Assembly (NCBI GenBank): GCA_033961575.1
Contig: CM066740.1
Coordinates: forward strand, 89,883,117-89,947,116
Length of the DNA stretch: 64,000 bases
Reading direction: 5' to 3'
Source: Aselliscus stoliczkanus
Taxonomy: Eukaryota; Chordata; Mammalia; Chiroptera; Hipposideridae
Each line of letters starts with the position of its first letter. Within the stretch, counting starts at the first letter, position 1. The notes below the pieces were generated by a model. It was given only the letters and a program-made list of their open reading frames with translations. It did not search any database and was not told the DNA's origin. The position numbers and the translations under genes are program-made. Shown here piece after piece: positions 52,269-64,000 of the stretch.

Positions 52269-54399
52269 CTTTCAAGTTGAGTTCCAAGGCCCACACCACC
52301 TTCCTGCACCCTCAGGTGAGAAGTGATCACCCCAGCTTCGAAATTCCCATTAGCACTTTCGGAGTCGCACGCGTGGCACTAAAGTCAGAGGTCTGCCCTA
52401 CCTTCAGACGGCAGCTTTGCGGGGCAGGGGACAGGCACCCTCCAGGTCCCTCATCGGTCCCAGGACAAGCTCCTGCCTGCCCAACTGTCTGTCACTGAAA
52501 GACACATTCGTAAAATGCAGGGGACCAAGTATGAATCTGAGATGATTATATTCCATTTCTCACCTCAGAGAGAAAAATAACAACCTACACAGGCTTTAAA
52601 GAATACTGGTGCATCTAGATTTAACGATCAGTAAAGCAACTTATTTACATACCTTTATAAGACTGAAGGACTGCAAATGGATATTTTTAGTCAGGAAAAT
52701 AGTGCGCCCACGGAAGTGTCCCATGTAATTTTTAATAAAACGAAACAGCACTGATCTAAAGCTTTAAAAGTGTTTGCACGTGTATTTTATATTAAAGCTA
52801 TTTTCTAATTATTTTGTAATTGAGTTGAATAAAATTGCAGAAGACCTTAAAATGTTCACAGTAGTGTATACATATTTTAAAACCCCGAAAATACAGCAAA
52901 ACAACTTGATGAATTCACATTCCAGAGATGAACAGTATAGCCATAAATCAGTTTTCTAGAAACTATTTACATAGAATGTTAATTTAGAAAGGATTTGTGA
53001 GAAAAATATATTCTAAGACGGTGTGATTCTTTGTCACTTCCAGCCTTAACTGTAGGAAAAGGAAGAGGACCGACGGTCATTCGGTCATTTGTGTCATTTG
53101 TTAGTCTACAGAAGGGAGAGAAAGGGGGCGAGGGGAGGTGGCAGGCGGGGCCCCCAACGCTTGCTGTGCGTTCCCCAGACTGCGGAGGGACCCAGTTCAC
53201 CAAGAGGACGTGAAAGGGAACAACAGGGGCCGCTTTCAGTGAGCAGCCCTGATTCTCGAATGATGTCACGACGCCTTCCGTCACACACACAGGATTCATT
53301 CTGCCGCACCGGCCAAGGGCCCAGCAAAGCTCTACCCGGAGAGAGTGCATCAAAGCCCATGATTCAAGCCCGTGGACAGGAGAGTAACCGCCAGCTCTGA
53401 TCAGCTCCTGCTGGTGTGGGCTCATCACTAAACCGATGACTGACGTCCTCCATGGCCAATGAAAGACACAGGCTGGTCACAGGGTTTAATGTTAAAATTC
53501 AAATTTTAAATTTAAAAATGTAAAAGATTATCAATGTCAGTTATTGTAACGTTTATCTTTGATACTTTATTCTACACTTAGACATACAACTTTCCTATAT
53601 TCATATAGCATCTTCTCTTTTTTAGAAAACCATTTCAAGTCGTTTAGCAAGAAAGAAGCAAAAAAGGGGAACACGGAATTTAAAAGTATGTGGGAAAGAT
53701 TAAGCTCACACATTTTCCTGAAGTGCTTAGAAACATGAATATTAACAAAGTCAAAGCTTAAATCTAATTTTACAGGACTCATAAGGTAGTAGAATAAATG
53801 AAACCCATTAGATTTTTTTCCCTTTGCCCTGCTATTTGCATTTTGTTACATGTGTGTTGAGGGCAAAGCATCCGCTGAAGAGGGAAATGCATTGTCCTTC
53901 TAGGCTTGGGGCAAAGAGTTCCAAGGAAAGAAGGGTAAGTGCAGGTAAGTGCAGGACCCAGTGTCCCCAGTTAGGTAGCTCCAAATGAGCTGCCATAAAT
54001 GCCTAAGGAACGTCACAGACAGATAACGCAGTGACCTTGAAGTTATACGTGATCCCCATCAGAGTTTTAAAATGGCTTCACGTTGAATTCTTGGAACCCC
54101 ATGACTGAAGCATCTGCAGTTGCCCATGTTTCCTCTCATTCAGGAAACAGACCCATGACTGAGCTGCAGCAACAGGGAGGAGCCCGGTACGCTCACAGGG
54201 GTCCAGGCCTGAGCACCACACAGGTCAGGAAAGGACAGCTTGCTGAGGATGAGGCCAGGCCCCCACCACCTACATCAGACGGCTCCCAGCGACTTGAAGA
54301 AGCTTCCTCTCTCTCTAGCTTACTAAGGATTTTGTTACAGGAAAGCATGTTCCATTTCATCAGTCGCTATCCCAATATCTGAGACACCCAGGGGGTTTC

Positions 54400-55240
54400 T
54401 CTCTTTGAATCTGTTGACCTAAAACCCTTGGAGGACTTCGTAGCCAAGCGCCGTCTTCTTGCATCCCTGGGACTAACCTTGCTGGCTCCCAGCCCTGCTA
54501 CACGGTTCACTGTGCTGCTGTTTATGGAGGAGTTCGGCTCGTATTTTAAATGCCAGGTTAGTCATTTGTTTTCTTCTTTGTGTGCTGTCATCTGGTTTTG
54601 ATGTCGGGATCAAGCTTCACAGAATGAGCTGGGAAGCTGCCATCCTTTCTTATGCCCGAAAATAATTCAAATAACTGAGGCATTACGTGTTTCTTGAAGG
54701 TCTTACAGAACTCACCCATCAACAGACTGACTACCAGGCCTCTTATGAGGGGCAGAGGGAGGGTGAGGGCTTTTCATTACTTTTTTCAAAAAACAACTTT
54801 AGTGAGATACTTCCTGTCCATACAGCTCACCCATTTCAAGTGCACAACTCAATTAACTTATGGTGATTGAGCAAAGGGGGTACTTAACCAGGAAAATAAA
54901 AATTGATAAAATGTATTCAAATGTGAAAATATTTTGAAATTTATTGGTATAGTTTGATATACACAGGTTTCTATTTAATGTTATTTTCTAAATCTCTGCA
55001 TTTATAATTAAGAAGCCCCTCTTCTTTTAATTTTTAAATGATTGTTTATGTTTTTTCTTTTGTTTTTTAAGTCCCTCTTTCTAATACTTTGCATTTTCAC
55101 TCATTTTTTTCTTGAACAGACTTTGCAAAACGTTTAATCCACTTTACTGGTATTTTCCAAGAACCGAGCTTCTGTTTTTGTTGCGCAAGATTACCTTTGG
55201 TATTCAATTTCATTGATTACTGTCATTTCAGTAGGATTTT
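54400..55240 (-). mobile_element. L1 ORF2-derived remnant (reverse)
   Basis: On the plus strand, GCTGTCATCTGGTTTTGATG, AGAATGAGCTGGGAAGCTGC and TTCTTGAAGGTCTTACAGAA are antisense L1 ORF2. 54780-54860 resembles an L1M 3' segment. Frames are destroyed. Confidence 0.6.
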
Positions 55241-55689
55241 AGGAGGGAAGAGAGAAACGAATATATTCAGCAAATCATGTTGAGTCACAAGTGTGGCAGC
55301 CCAATTCAGTCCACGCCCATCCAATCAGGCGAACGGAGTCCCCACCGCGTCCTCCAGTTTGAGATTCTGACAAAACTCTAACTCACACTGACACATTACA
55401 GCTGACCCAGAGCTTCAACACAGGTCCACCAATATGTGCGCATCTTCAGGGCTTAAAATACAATGGATTCCTCTGCTGTGGGCCTCTGGCTATCTCTAAC
55501 ACGGCACGTCCTTGTCCTTCTAATACGTGTAAGCACGCTTAAGAAGTGCAACTTCAAATCAAGATATGAGAAAGCGATCCGCAGAGTAAGGCACTAACAA
55601 CAGAAGATGCATCTATAAGCTCATGGGCCTCACTCAGGTCCTTGCCTTGAATACATCAGGTGGCGGCCAGTCTGCTCCAATGGCAGGCA

Positions 55690-55850
55690 CAGTAAACCAG
55701 GTTCCCATGGGTGCGAGTAGAGAGGGGAGAAGAGGAAAGATCTGCCATCACCTTCCCTGTGACCTTGGGCCAATACTCAATCGCTCTGCACCTGAATTTC
55801 TTCATTTGTAAAGTGGAGATAACGCCGTCTTTCTTGCAGGGTGACTCTAA
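55690..55850 (+). mobile_element. MIR-like fragment
   Basis: TGTGACCTTGGGCCAATACT, then TTCATTTGTAAAGTGGAGAT, is the MIR core in forward orientation. Confidence 0.6.
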
Positions 55851-56049
55851 GGAACAGGGGTATGTTGCCAACTGGACAGTGCAGACAACAGTTACATGGG
55901 GACAGGTGTGACATACAGACACTATGCTATCGCTGGGTAAGCAGCTGTCGTGGGACGATGCGCTGATGGTGACCTGGGATTTAAAGTTTGCTCAGTAGCC
56001 TTTTCCGTCCTTTCTGGGGTCATCACCATGGTTATATTTAAAAAGACTA

Positions 56050-56215
56050 CTACACAGCAGTACTGTACTGAATGTTATGCTCATGTTACTGGGTCCACAT
56101 ATAAGCCTATGAGCTAGGTGCTATTATTATTTCCTAGTTGCACATGAAAAAGAAGCTTGAAATAACTTGTCTAAGGTCTCACGGCTATTAAATAGAAGAG
56201 ATTAGACTTAATCTG
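56050..56215 (-). mobile_element. MIR-like fragment (reverse)
   Basis: AGCTAGGTGCTATTATTATT ... GAAATAACTTGTCTAAGGTC is a reverse MIR core. Confidence 0.6.
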
Positions 56216-57099
56216 GGTGCGACTCATGATCTTAATTACAAAGACACGAATGACATATGCAACTTAAAGTGGTGGTGGGGGGGCACACCACATGTATGAA
56301 CCCCAAAGCTAAGAAATCAATGTGAAAGTGGGAGTCTCAGGAATACATCCCATTTCAACAAAAATGGAGCATATGGCCTATAAAATAACAATCTATTGGT
56401 AGCAAGTTATTGTTAGTTACAAATGACCAAAACACAACTGAAAACAAATGGATCACAACCTTTGAAAATGTCAGCAATGCTACAGAAACCCGGGTGCACA
56501 GGAAAGAGCTAAGCGGGACAGAAGCAGCAAATGAAACATTTTAAAACGTGACTAAAATTTAACCGAAAGGTTCTCAAGTAAGTTTCTCCCCGCCCCCCCA
56601 ATGACCCTCTCCTTTGATTATCAGAGGTTAAGTTAAACTTCCTGTTCCCTAACAGATACAGCGACAAAGCAAAGCCCTGAAAGCCTGTTCCTCAGGGACC
56701 AGGTCAGGCAGGCAGATGGGCGCAGGCCTCTCCACCGCTACTGCCTTCGAGCTGGTCACCCACCTGGCACACTGAATTCTGACTTCAGACCTAGGTGGGA
56801 TACACACTCGAGTCATCTTCCTGTCCCCCATTGTCTCCTGTCACTGCCCTTTGATTAGAACATATTAACTTGGCAAACGGATTTCCTCTCGTTGCCTTAA
56901 ACAGAAATGTCTGATTTCTTTAGAAGAAAGAACATTAACCACTTGAAATGCACTAGGCCCGTGTGCCAGAGTGCAAGTTAAAGCTTTTACTAAAACATAC
57001 ATGTACACACGCTCCAAATACTTGCTGAAAACCAGGTCTCACCATAATATCTTTGAGACTGGGCAGTCCCCATCCTTCTAGTTTCCAGTTCAGTGGTAA

Positions 57100-58080
57100 C
57101 GAAACAGGAGCAAATGCTTCTCTCCTTGAGCCCCTAGCAGCTCTGAGGGATCATGAGACAGTAAGCGACATTGGTCTGGGGCTTCCTTGAGGAAACGGCA
57201 TTTCAGCTGAGAACTGATGGCCACGAGGAGGGGGACGTGCACCCCAGGAGGAGGGAACAGCCTGTGTGGAGCCCAGAAGGCACAGAGGAACACGGCGGTT
57301 TGAGGAACTTAAAGGAGCAGGGGGCTGGAGGCACGTGATGAGGCAGCAGAGGGAAGAGTGAGGCAGTCCATCGGAGAACAGGGTGAGAAATCTGGGCTCC
57401 AGCGAAAGGCGAGGAGAGTCACTGACGGCTTTTAAGCATGAAGTGACATGATTAGACACATGTTTTTAGAGAACACCTCTAACTGCAATATGGAAGACTG
57501 ATGGGTGGGGCCCGAGTAGATGCCGGGAGAGATCGGGCTACTCAAGAGTTCAAGAGAAAGATGATGGTGGCCTGGTCTAGATGGAGGGCAGAAGCGACAG
57601 ACAGAGGCAGTACTGAGGAAGTAAAACCGAGAGGATCTGATTACTTGGATGTGGGAGAGCGAGAGGGTGCGGGCGAACCATCACTCTTGTTAAAAACAAA
57701 CAAGTAGACAAGTAGGAGGATGTGGTACCACTCAATAAATCAGGCTGGCCTTTAAAAAAAAAATGAGGGGGAGGGGCACAACAGAACAGAGAGGTTGTGA
57801 AATGAATCAGACAGATATCGAGCAGGCAACTGAATACTCAGGACAGATCTGGCTGGAGATATCTATGTGGGCATCATCAGTTATTAAAGCATCATGGTAA
57901 TTAAATCCACGGGATTAGAACACTGGGCGACAGGTGTCATGGTAACTAAAGCCATGGAAGGGAAGAAGGCTGGCTAGGGTGAGGCTATAAATGAGAGTGG
58001 GCCTATGACAGCCTCAAGGAAGTCCAATATCTAACGCTCAGGGAAGAAAAGCAATTGTATGGCATGTAAATTGCCTCGCT
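57100..58080 (+). mobile_element. Ancient interspersed repeat (family not named)
   Basis: The order GGAACAGCCTGTGTGGAGCC, TTTTAAGCATGAAGTGACAT, AAAGATGATGGTGGCCTGGT, TTACTTGGATGTGGGAGAGC, AAGCCATGGAAGGGAAGAAG is one I recall from a widespread mammalian repeat. Open frames here come from it and are not genes. Confidence 0.45.
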
Positions 58081-58339
58081 AAACCTGTTGGGGGGGCGGG
58101 GGGGGAAGGAAAGAAGAGTAAGAACCATCAAGGAAATATACAAGCTAGATACGAGCGAGACTAGCAGGGGTGCTGTGTGGTGCGACTGTTACTAAGAGGG
58201 CCATAGGTGCCACCGGAGTTTGCTAAATGGAGCCACCAGTCACCACCCTGGTGAGCTCGGGCGGCGTGGTGGGAAGGGGCTTAAGAACGTCTAGGAGGTG
58301 AGAAAGCATGAAGAAGGTTCTGAATAAAGGATCTCTTAG

Positions 58340-58580
58340 GATCATTATGCACTGCCTCAGAGCTCCGGCCCTGGCAGGCTGTATTTGAAACCTGGTTCCC
58401 CCACCTTACCAGATACGGCCCCTGAGGAAATTTATTTAACCTCTTACTTTCTTGACTTCTTCCTCTATAAAGTAGGGATAATTAAAATATTTACCTCGTC
58501 AGGTTGTTTTGAGGGTTACATGAGATACGTGTAAAAGACTTGCGCTCCATACGCTCAGGATATGCCAGCTATCATGAGAA
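58340..58580 (+). mobile_element. MIR-like ancient SINE
   Basis: TTTATTTAACCTCTTACTTT, then TAAAGTAGGGATAATTAAAA and CAGGTTGTTTTGAGGGTTAC, give a clear forward MIR. Confidence 0.65.
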
Positions 58581-59520
58581 TCAAATGACAAGGGTGTAAG
58601 GAGTCCTCCATTTTTTTTTCAAGTAAATGCCAAATGCTTTGTAGTATCAACGGTTTTCCCCCTTTCAAATCCACAGGTAAAATTTAAAGTCGTGGGGACC
58701 CTGGCGTAACAACGTTCCGGGGTCTGTCCGCCCCTCGCAGAGCTGCCATGGCACCGGTCGGAGCCACCGGTCTGGGCTCTGGTCAGATGACCGGTGGGCT
58801 GAGGGCGGAGCACCCAGCAAGGCGCAGACCAAGTCAGTCCGGAGAAGGGATGGAGGCGCCTCATCGTGGAGATGACCCGGGCGCTGCCTTGGTGCCCAGT
58901 GACTTCCCAGGCACTTGTGAAGCTGGGGAACAGGTCCCACTTTCGGAAATCCCCAACCCTCCTCCGCACTCTCCTCTGTTTAAAGCAGCCAGGGATCTTT
59001 CCATCTCAGGTGACAAATCCTGCTTGGTCAGTAAGACAACCATTCCATCCCATGGAAGGTAAGATCCCACCAATGTGCCTGCCTTCAGAGGCATTAAAAC
59101 GTGTACCTGCAACCTATTCAACATGGTAAGCTTTTAAGTATGGGGCCAGCTAGAGAAGAAAACATTTAGTTAAACATATTTCATAAAATTACAGCTATTT
59201 TTATAATCAACGAACAATAATCTCTCGTCTAAGGTGGGTGTCCAAACTCAAGAGGGGAAGAGCAGAGGGTGGGTGACAGATTAGCAGAGGCTTCTGATGC
59301 CACCAGGCCTCCTGAGCTTCATCACAAAGCTGTCACCGAAGGCCTCTACCCCTCACCCTAGGCCAGTACCCAGAGGCCAGTACCCCTCACCCTACAGCCC
59401 GTAAGCATCCTCACCAAGCAGCTGCTTTGAAAGCTAAGTGACAGGGAACACTTTACTAGGTTACCGCAAATACCCACAAGATGACTCTCCCCTAAGGAAG
59501 TCAGTGCTTCACAATTTTTT

Positions 59521-59622
59521 TTTTTTTTGAGGGCAGTGTCACTGGCCCTTATATGTGGGACCCGAACCGGGACCGCTAGCTTCCCAAGCCAGTGTTTAAC
59601 CACCGCGCCACGCGGCCGGCCC
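59521..59622 (-). mobile_element. Short tRNA-derived SINE (reverse)
   Basis: T run, GAGGGCAGTGTCACTGGCCC, reverse head ending GCGGCCGGCCCC. The flanks share CTTCACAAT (left 59508, right 59623). Confidence 0.94.
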
Positions 59623-60699
59623 CTTCACAATCTTTTTTGAGGTACCCATCTCCCCCTGAGCCTCTTTATAAAATACATCCCCTACTTGTCCTGTCCCCAT
59701 GACACTTTCAAACCACAGATACCCTACATAGCTGTCCATGTCCTAGGGCCCTTTAGAGGGCCACAAACCAGTGTCATAGCTAAGATCTGTATCCCAATCT
59801 TTGCTTACTTTAGGGCAATGTCAGCCAGTTGAGAATGAATGAGTTTGAGTGGACAAAGATTTTGGTTCTGTTTGTTAATTTATAGAGTAGTGTGTTGCTG
59901 GTTGCCTTAGGTCCTATTTTCACGCTAGAAGGAAAGGGCAAGTCTGCCAAGCGCTGGGCCTTGTTTTACAGAGAAAACCTACGGTGACAACAACAAAACG
60001 AGCACAGCCCTCAGAGGTTGTGCACCACCCAGGCCAGAGCCACCTCATCGCAGAACAGGGCCTCCAACGCCGAGATTCTTGACTGCAAACCGATGCCTTC
60101 CCTCCGACACAACGGGGTCCCCATTTCTTGCCTATTTTTGCATGAGGCTGACCAGCCTTGATATAAATATGAATTTGGAGGCAAGTTCTGAAAAGATTAT
60201 ACTTTGGAAAATGCGTGAGAGGTGAAAAAGGAACAGCTAGGTCAGAGGGGGTGCCAGGAAGTAGGCAGAGGGTGGGGGCCGCGGGGAGGCTGACTGGCGA
60301 GACAGTTGACCATGGCAAGTTAGGGACAGAAAGCCCGAGGTCACTGCAGAGTCCGCGATGGCTGACATGGCGCAGGGAAGGCAGGGCAACACAATTCCCA
60401 GGGGCTCTACGATTCTTGAAGTAGGCCCAGAAATACAGATTTTTTTTTGATCATGAATAAATTGCTTATCTACTTCAAAAAACGTGCACGGGTTGTGTTT
60501 AGGTGCTTAAAAGTACTAGCCTTGGTCCTGCCATTAAGTAAGCTCAAGACCGTTAATTCTGATAAAAACCAGAGATATGACCAATATAACAATAAAAAAA
60601 TTTGAAATGCAAACACATAAAGTGATTGCTATGGGCTAGGCATGCTTCTCATCATTTTGCATATACCGAATCATTTAATCCCCCTCAACATTCCCAGGA

Positions 60700-61195
60700 G
60701 GTGACTACAGTAGTTTCCCTTATCTGCAGTTTTGCTTTCCGCAGGTTCAGTTACCCACAGCACACCGTGGTCTGAAAAAATATTAAATGGAAAATTCCAG
60801 AACTAAGTAATTCCCAAGTTTTAAACAGCACCATTCTGAGTAGCGTGATGAACTCTGGCACCGTCCTGCTCTGTCCTGCCTGGGACGTGAACCACCCCTC
60901 TGCCCAGGGTCTCCTGCCTGTTCATCACCTAGTAATCTGCTCAGTTATCAGATCAGATCAACTGTAGTGGTACCTCAGTGCTGATGTCTGAGTAACCCTT
61001 ATTTGACTTAATTATGTCCCTAAAGCACAAGAGTGGTGATGCCTGTGATTTGGTAATGCCAAAGAGAAACTGGAAAGTGCTTCCTTTAAGTGAAAAACAT
61101 AGAATATAGATGGTTTGGTACCATCCGTGGTTTCAGGCATCTACTGGGGGCCTTGGACGTATTCTCCGCGGACAAGGGGGGACTACCATATAAAC
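60700..61195 (+). mobile_element. Tigger-type DNA transposon remnant
   Basis: The left end CAGTAGTTTCCCTTATCTGC and right end GGACAAGGGGGGACTACC are inverted. The interior ATTAAATGGAAAATTCCAGA and GTGCTTCCTTTAAGTGAAAA are typical of pogo-like Tigger elements. It is about 0.5 kb, so most of the transposase is deleted. Confidence 0.8.
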
Positions 61196-61669
61196 ACTTA
61201 ATGTACTCACTGAGATACTGAAACACTGCTGAGCACCTACTGTGTGTCAGCCAGCCACATCCGGCACTGGGAAGAGAAAGATGAATTGTTAGAGAAGGAT
61301 AGAAGGGATTTGGGGCACAGCCTCAAAGAGAGGGTGAGATGTGGACTGGGCTGTGATATACTAACAAGACTGGCAGGGCAGAAAAAGGGAGCAAAAGGAG
61401 GCCTTACCCTCCAATTAATGTCATACCCTAAGGCACAGAGACCGTGAGGGACACGCAGAGCAGCGGTTTGGCAGAGGAGGCCTGTGGGCCAAATCCGGCC
61501 TGTTTTGTAGACCAAGTCTTATGGAACACAGCCCTGCCTGCCGGCTGACCTGGTACCCGGCAGCCTCCTGCCTTGCTGCTGTACAGGCAAGTTGAGCAGA
61601 CGTCAGAGATGACACGTCAGGCCCCTTCCAGAAAAGTTTGCTGAGGGAGTTTAATTATTCAGGGAGGGG

Positions 61670-61815
61670 CCCATGAAGCAGCAGCAGGGGTACCTGGGCC
61701 AGTGGCAGAAACCCGGACTCTCAGGTCCCATTCTAGACCCACAGAATTAGAATCTGCCTCTTAAAAAGATCCCTGGCGATTCTCACACTCAAAGCGCATT
61801 CGAACCATGGGTGTG
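61670..61815 (+). mobile_element. MER20-like fragment
   Basis: ACTCTCAGGTCCCATTCTAG, CAGAATTAGAATCTGCCTCT and GCGATTCTCACACTCAAAGC follow MER20-type order. Confidence 0.5.
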
Positions 61816-62929
61816 TGGCCGGGAGGAGGCCGTGAGGCCGCAGATGAAGACATGTATGCATTTATTCTATATATAGACAGAGGAAAGTGGTCAAGATTTT
61901 TCCATAAAACAGTGGTGCCATCAATCCACACTCTAGAAAGGTCCCTTGGTCACAGTGTGATGGCAAGAGTTGACAGCAGAAAGTGGCACAGCTGGTGTCG
62001 GGACCCAGGCAAGAGGCCTGGACAAGGCAGGGGGGACCGTGGGTCAGCTCTTTCTTCCTAGAGCAAATGACATTTTAAGAGATTACTCCAACTTCACTAG
62101 TGCCTCTGAATTGCTTCCAACAAGCGCAGTATCTGTTATAATTTATTAGGAAATAGAAGAATACTTAGTAACAAAAATATTAGTAATTGTGTGTTTCCAT
62201 GTACACCAAATGCATCTCTAAGTAATGCCTCCTGACTGCAATGCATAAATTATGACATTAGCTGGATAAGAAGGGGGAGTTAAAGATTAAACGAGAATCT
62301 ACTCATCAGCTATCTATTATGTAGGCTGCAAACACATCAGTTCGCAGGATATTTAAAGGTGCAATGTCTTATGTTAGAACTCACTCCCCCAAATAAACGC
62401 ATGATTCCGCTTCGTCTTTAATTTTTTCTGTATTTTGGATGAATAAGCAATCTAAAAAAAAAAAAAAAACCCCAAAAACCCACAAAGCAGCATTTTAAAC
62501 AAACACACCAATCCTATTCCTTCTTCTATCTCCACTAACAGCTTCCAAGCCATTGCTTAACATTCTGCCTCCTTAAAAATCCAGAAATGTTTGACAGGGT
62601 TATTTGTGGGATTCAGTGTACTTTAATGGAATGACAGCAATATAGACAAAAATGGATGAGTTAAAATGGGAAGTTCCTCTTTTTAGGTGCTTAGGCTTCA
62701 TACTTTACATTAATTCCACTGGCAGAAACAATACAAAAGAAATAAGGCTTGTACATCTGCTCTGAGAAATGCAACGTAATTAATAAATCTCAAGGAAAAA
62801 AACCCATCAAACTTGGGCTGAGACAAATCTCTATGTTAAGATTCATTAATAAAAGCCTTAAGAAGTCTATGAATTCAGGGCAGTAGTTACTGAATTACTC
62901 AAAAGATACTTTACTAAGATTTACAGAGT

Positions 62930-63125
62930 GCTTACTATGGGTTTATACTGTACTAAATACCACTGCACATTTAAAATCCTTGAAACACTGTGATGTTAGC
63001 TCCATCTTAAAAATGGGGAAACTAAGGCACAGAGAGGTTAAGTAACTTCTCCAAGGTCACACAGCTAAACAAGAAGTGGAGCTAAGATTTGAAGCTGGGC
63101 CTATGATCTTAACCATAACTATTCT
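62930..63125 (-). mobile_element. MIR (reverse, well preserved core)
   Basis: AAAATGGGGAAACTAAGGCA, then CAGAGAGGTTAAGTAACTTC and TCCAAGGTCACACAGCTAAA, is a near-consensus reverse MIR. Confidence 0.8.
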
Positions 63126-63446
63126 CTAATAGCATCCTCTCCACTTTCCCCTCGTCCCCTGTGAATCTGCAAAGAGTTTAAATGTAGTGGATTCTCAATT
63201 ACTAATATTAGAAACAAAGAAAACCCCCATGATTTGTCAAAGTCTTAATGGAAAAGGGGCACCCCATACTGCCCTGTGGACAACGGCCAAAATCTGACCT
63301 GCAATATAATAAAATCGCAGGAATAATGAGGTGGATTCAACTTAAGAAACTGGATTATTTCTCAGTAGGATAAAACGCAAATTAAATCCCAGAAAATTCT
63401 GAAATGTATCATGTAACTACTTGTTAATAAATACAGATGCAGACTT

Positions 63447-63549
63447 TTTTTTGTTTGAGGGCAGTGTCACTGGCCCTCATATGTGGGACCGAACCGGGGC
63501 CGCTGGCGTCCCAAGCCAGCGCCCAACCACCGCGCCACTCGGCCGGCCC
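63447..63549 (-). mobile_element. Short tRNA-derived SINE (reverse)
   Basis: T-rich tail, GAGGGCAGTGTCACTGGCCC, reverse head ending CTCGGCCGGCCC. The target duplication CAGATGCAGACTTTT is present on both sides. Confidence 0.96.
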
Positions 63550-64000
63550 CAGATGCAGACTTTTAACGATCATGTCCATGACTGCATGATTTCCTAGCTG
63601 TTTGTGAAACGCTACCGGGAGTCTAAAACATCAAATACACGTAACGCACCGGCCTAATACTCTCGGGTGGCCATTCCCACACTGGCTGTGCATGTTATTT
63701 ATTAAGTCATTGCCTGACTGTAAGTGAACAGACGTATTCAAGTTGGCACAAGGCACAGCATCCACATGGCACATTCTTTGTTCCAGGAGCTTTATTCTAT
63801 GGATACTCTTGGGAAAGAGAGAAGCCACTAAATAAATAATGCACGTCCAGAAGCCAGGGCGGAGGTCTTCTACATTTCTCCAGCGGTCCAGCATCGCATC
63901 CAAAGTTCTTCTTTGCCTGGGACCGCATCGCATTCCATGTTAAACACCAGTGTCGCCCAGAATTTGAGCTAGTCTTCCAATTGAACAGTTTCAGAATCAG

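Larger units (their letters stand above)
45156..64000 (-). other. PRKAG2: PRKAG2 intron 5 (partial, to the right edge)
   Basis: No further PRKAG2 exon was found on the minus strand to 64000. In particular nothing encodes the expected gamma-2b start (MLEKLEFEDEAV). The intron is rich in old repeats listed separately. The intervals 47430-48480, 49870-50520, 52270-54400, 58580-59520, 59625-60700, 61815-62930 and 63550-64000 contain nothing I recognise. Confidence 0.75.

Noticed and set aside
57120..57707. Charged open frames around 57.1-57.7 kb, considered as a gene fragment.
   Set aside because: The block order matches a widespread old mammalian repeat.
63631..63933. Minus-strand 100-codon frame near the right edge, considered as a PRKAG2 upstream exon.
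   Set aside because: No similarity to gamma-2 N-terminal sequence and no fitting splice phase identified.

Overview
This is mammalian nuclear DNA. It has long GT-AG introns, a CpG-island promoter, and abundant L1, L2, MIR, Tigger and tRNA-derived SINE copies. No bacterial, phage or viral gene set is present. The dominant repeat is a tRNA-derived SINE whose head starts GGGCCGGCCGAGTGG. From memory, its longer forms resemble SINEs of rhinolophoid (horseshoe-like) bats, so a bat is my best guess. The species is not determined, and a search of the SINE or the exons would settle it.

Two protein-coding genes are supported, both on the minus strand, in the order PRKAG2 then RHEB along the direction of transcription. 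(1) RHEB, 1-1612: coding exon 1 (MPQSKSRKIAILGYRSVG) is at 1561-1612, with intron 1 running off the left edge. A CpG-island promoter lies at about 1613-2345 and holds four CCAAT boxes, a CACGTG E-box and a very strong G-quadruplex motif. (2) PRKAG2, the gamma-2 regulatory subunit of AMPK, occupies about 12.45 kb to the right edge. Eleven coding exons (numbers 6-16 on the human gamma-2a count) are reconstructed here with intact frames and GT-AG splice sites. They encode residues about 254-569, that is all four CBS repeats. The upstream exons, including the gamma-2b start exon, lie beyond the right edge or were not found.

Layout: 1-1560 RHEB intron 1; 1561-2345 RHEB exon 1 and promoter; 2346-12450 intergenic DNA made largely of SINEs and old LINE remnants; 12450-13596 PRKAG2 last exon and 3' UTR; 13597-45155 PRKAG2 introns 15-6 with exons 15-6; 45156-64000 PRKAG2 intron 5, mostly ancient repeats. 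About 24 tRNA-derived SINE copies are present, many with visible target-site duplications and A tails. Two tandem minisatellites stand out: 31 bp x5 in intron 15 and about 90 bp x4 in intron 6.

Functionally, the two neighbours act on opposite sides of growth control. RHEB-GTP activates mTORC1, whereas AMPK, which senses AMP/ADP through the gamma subunit, restrains it. I found no undescribed biological system. The most interesting signals are regulatory (RHEB promoter G4, uORF and NF-Y pairs; a PRKAG2 NAGNAG acceptor) and retroposon-related (one SINE head with two different tail strategies).
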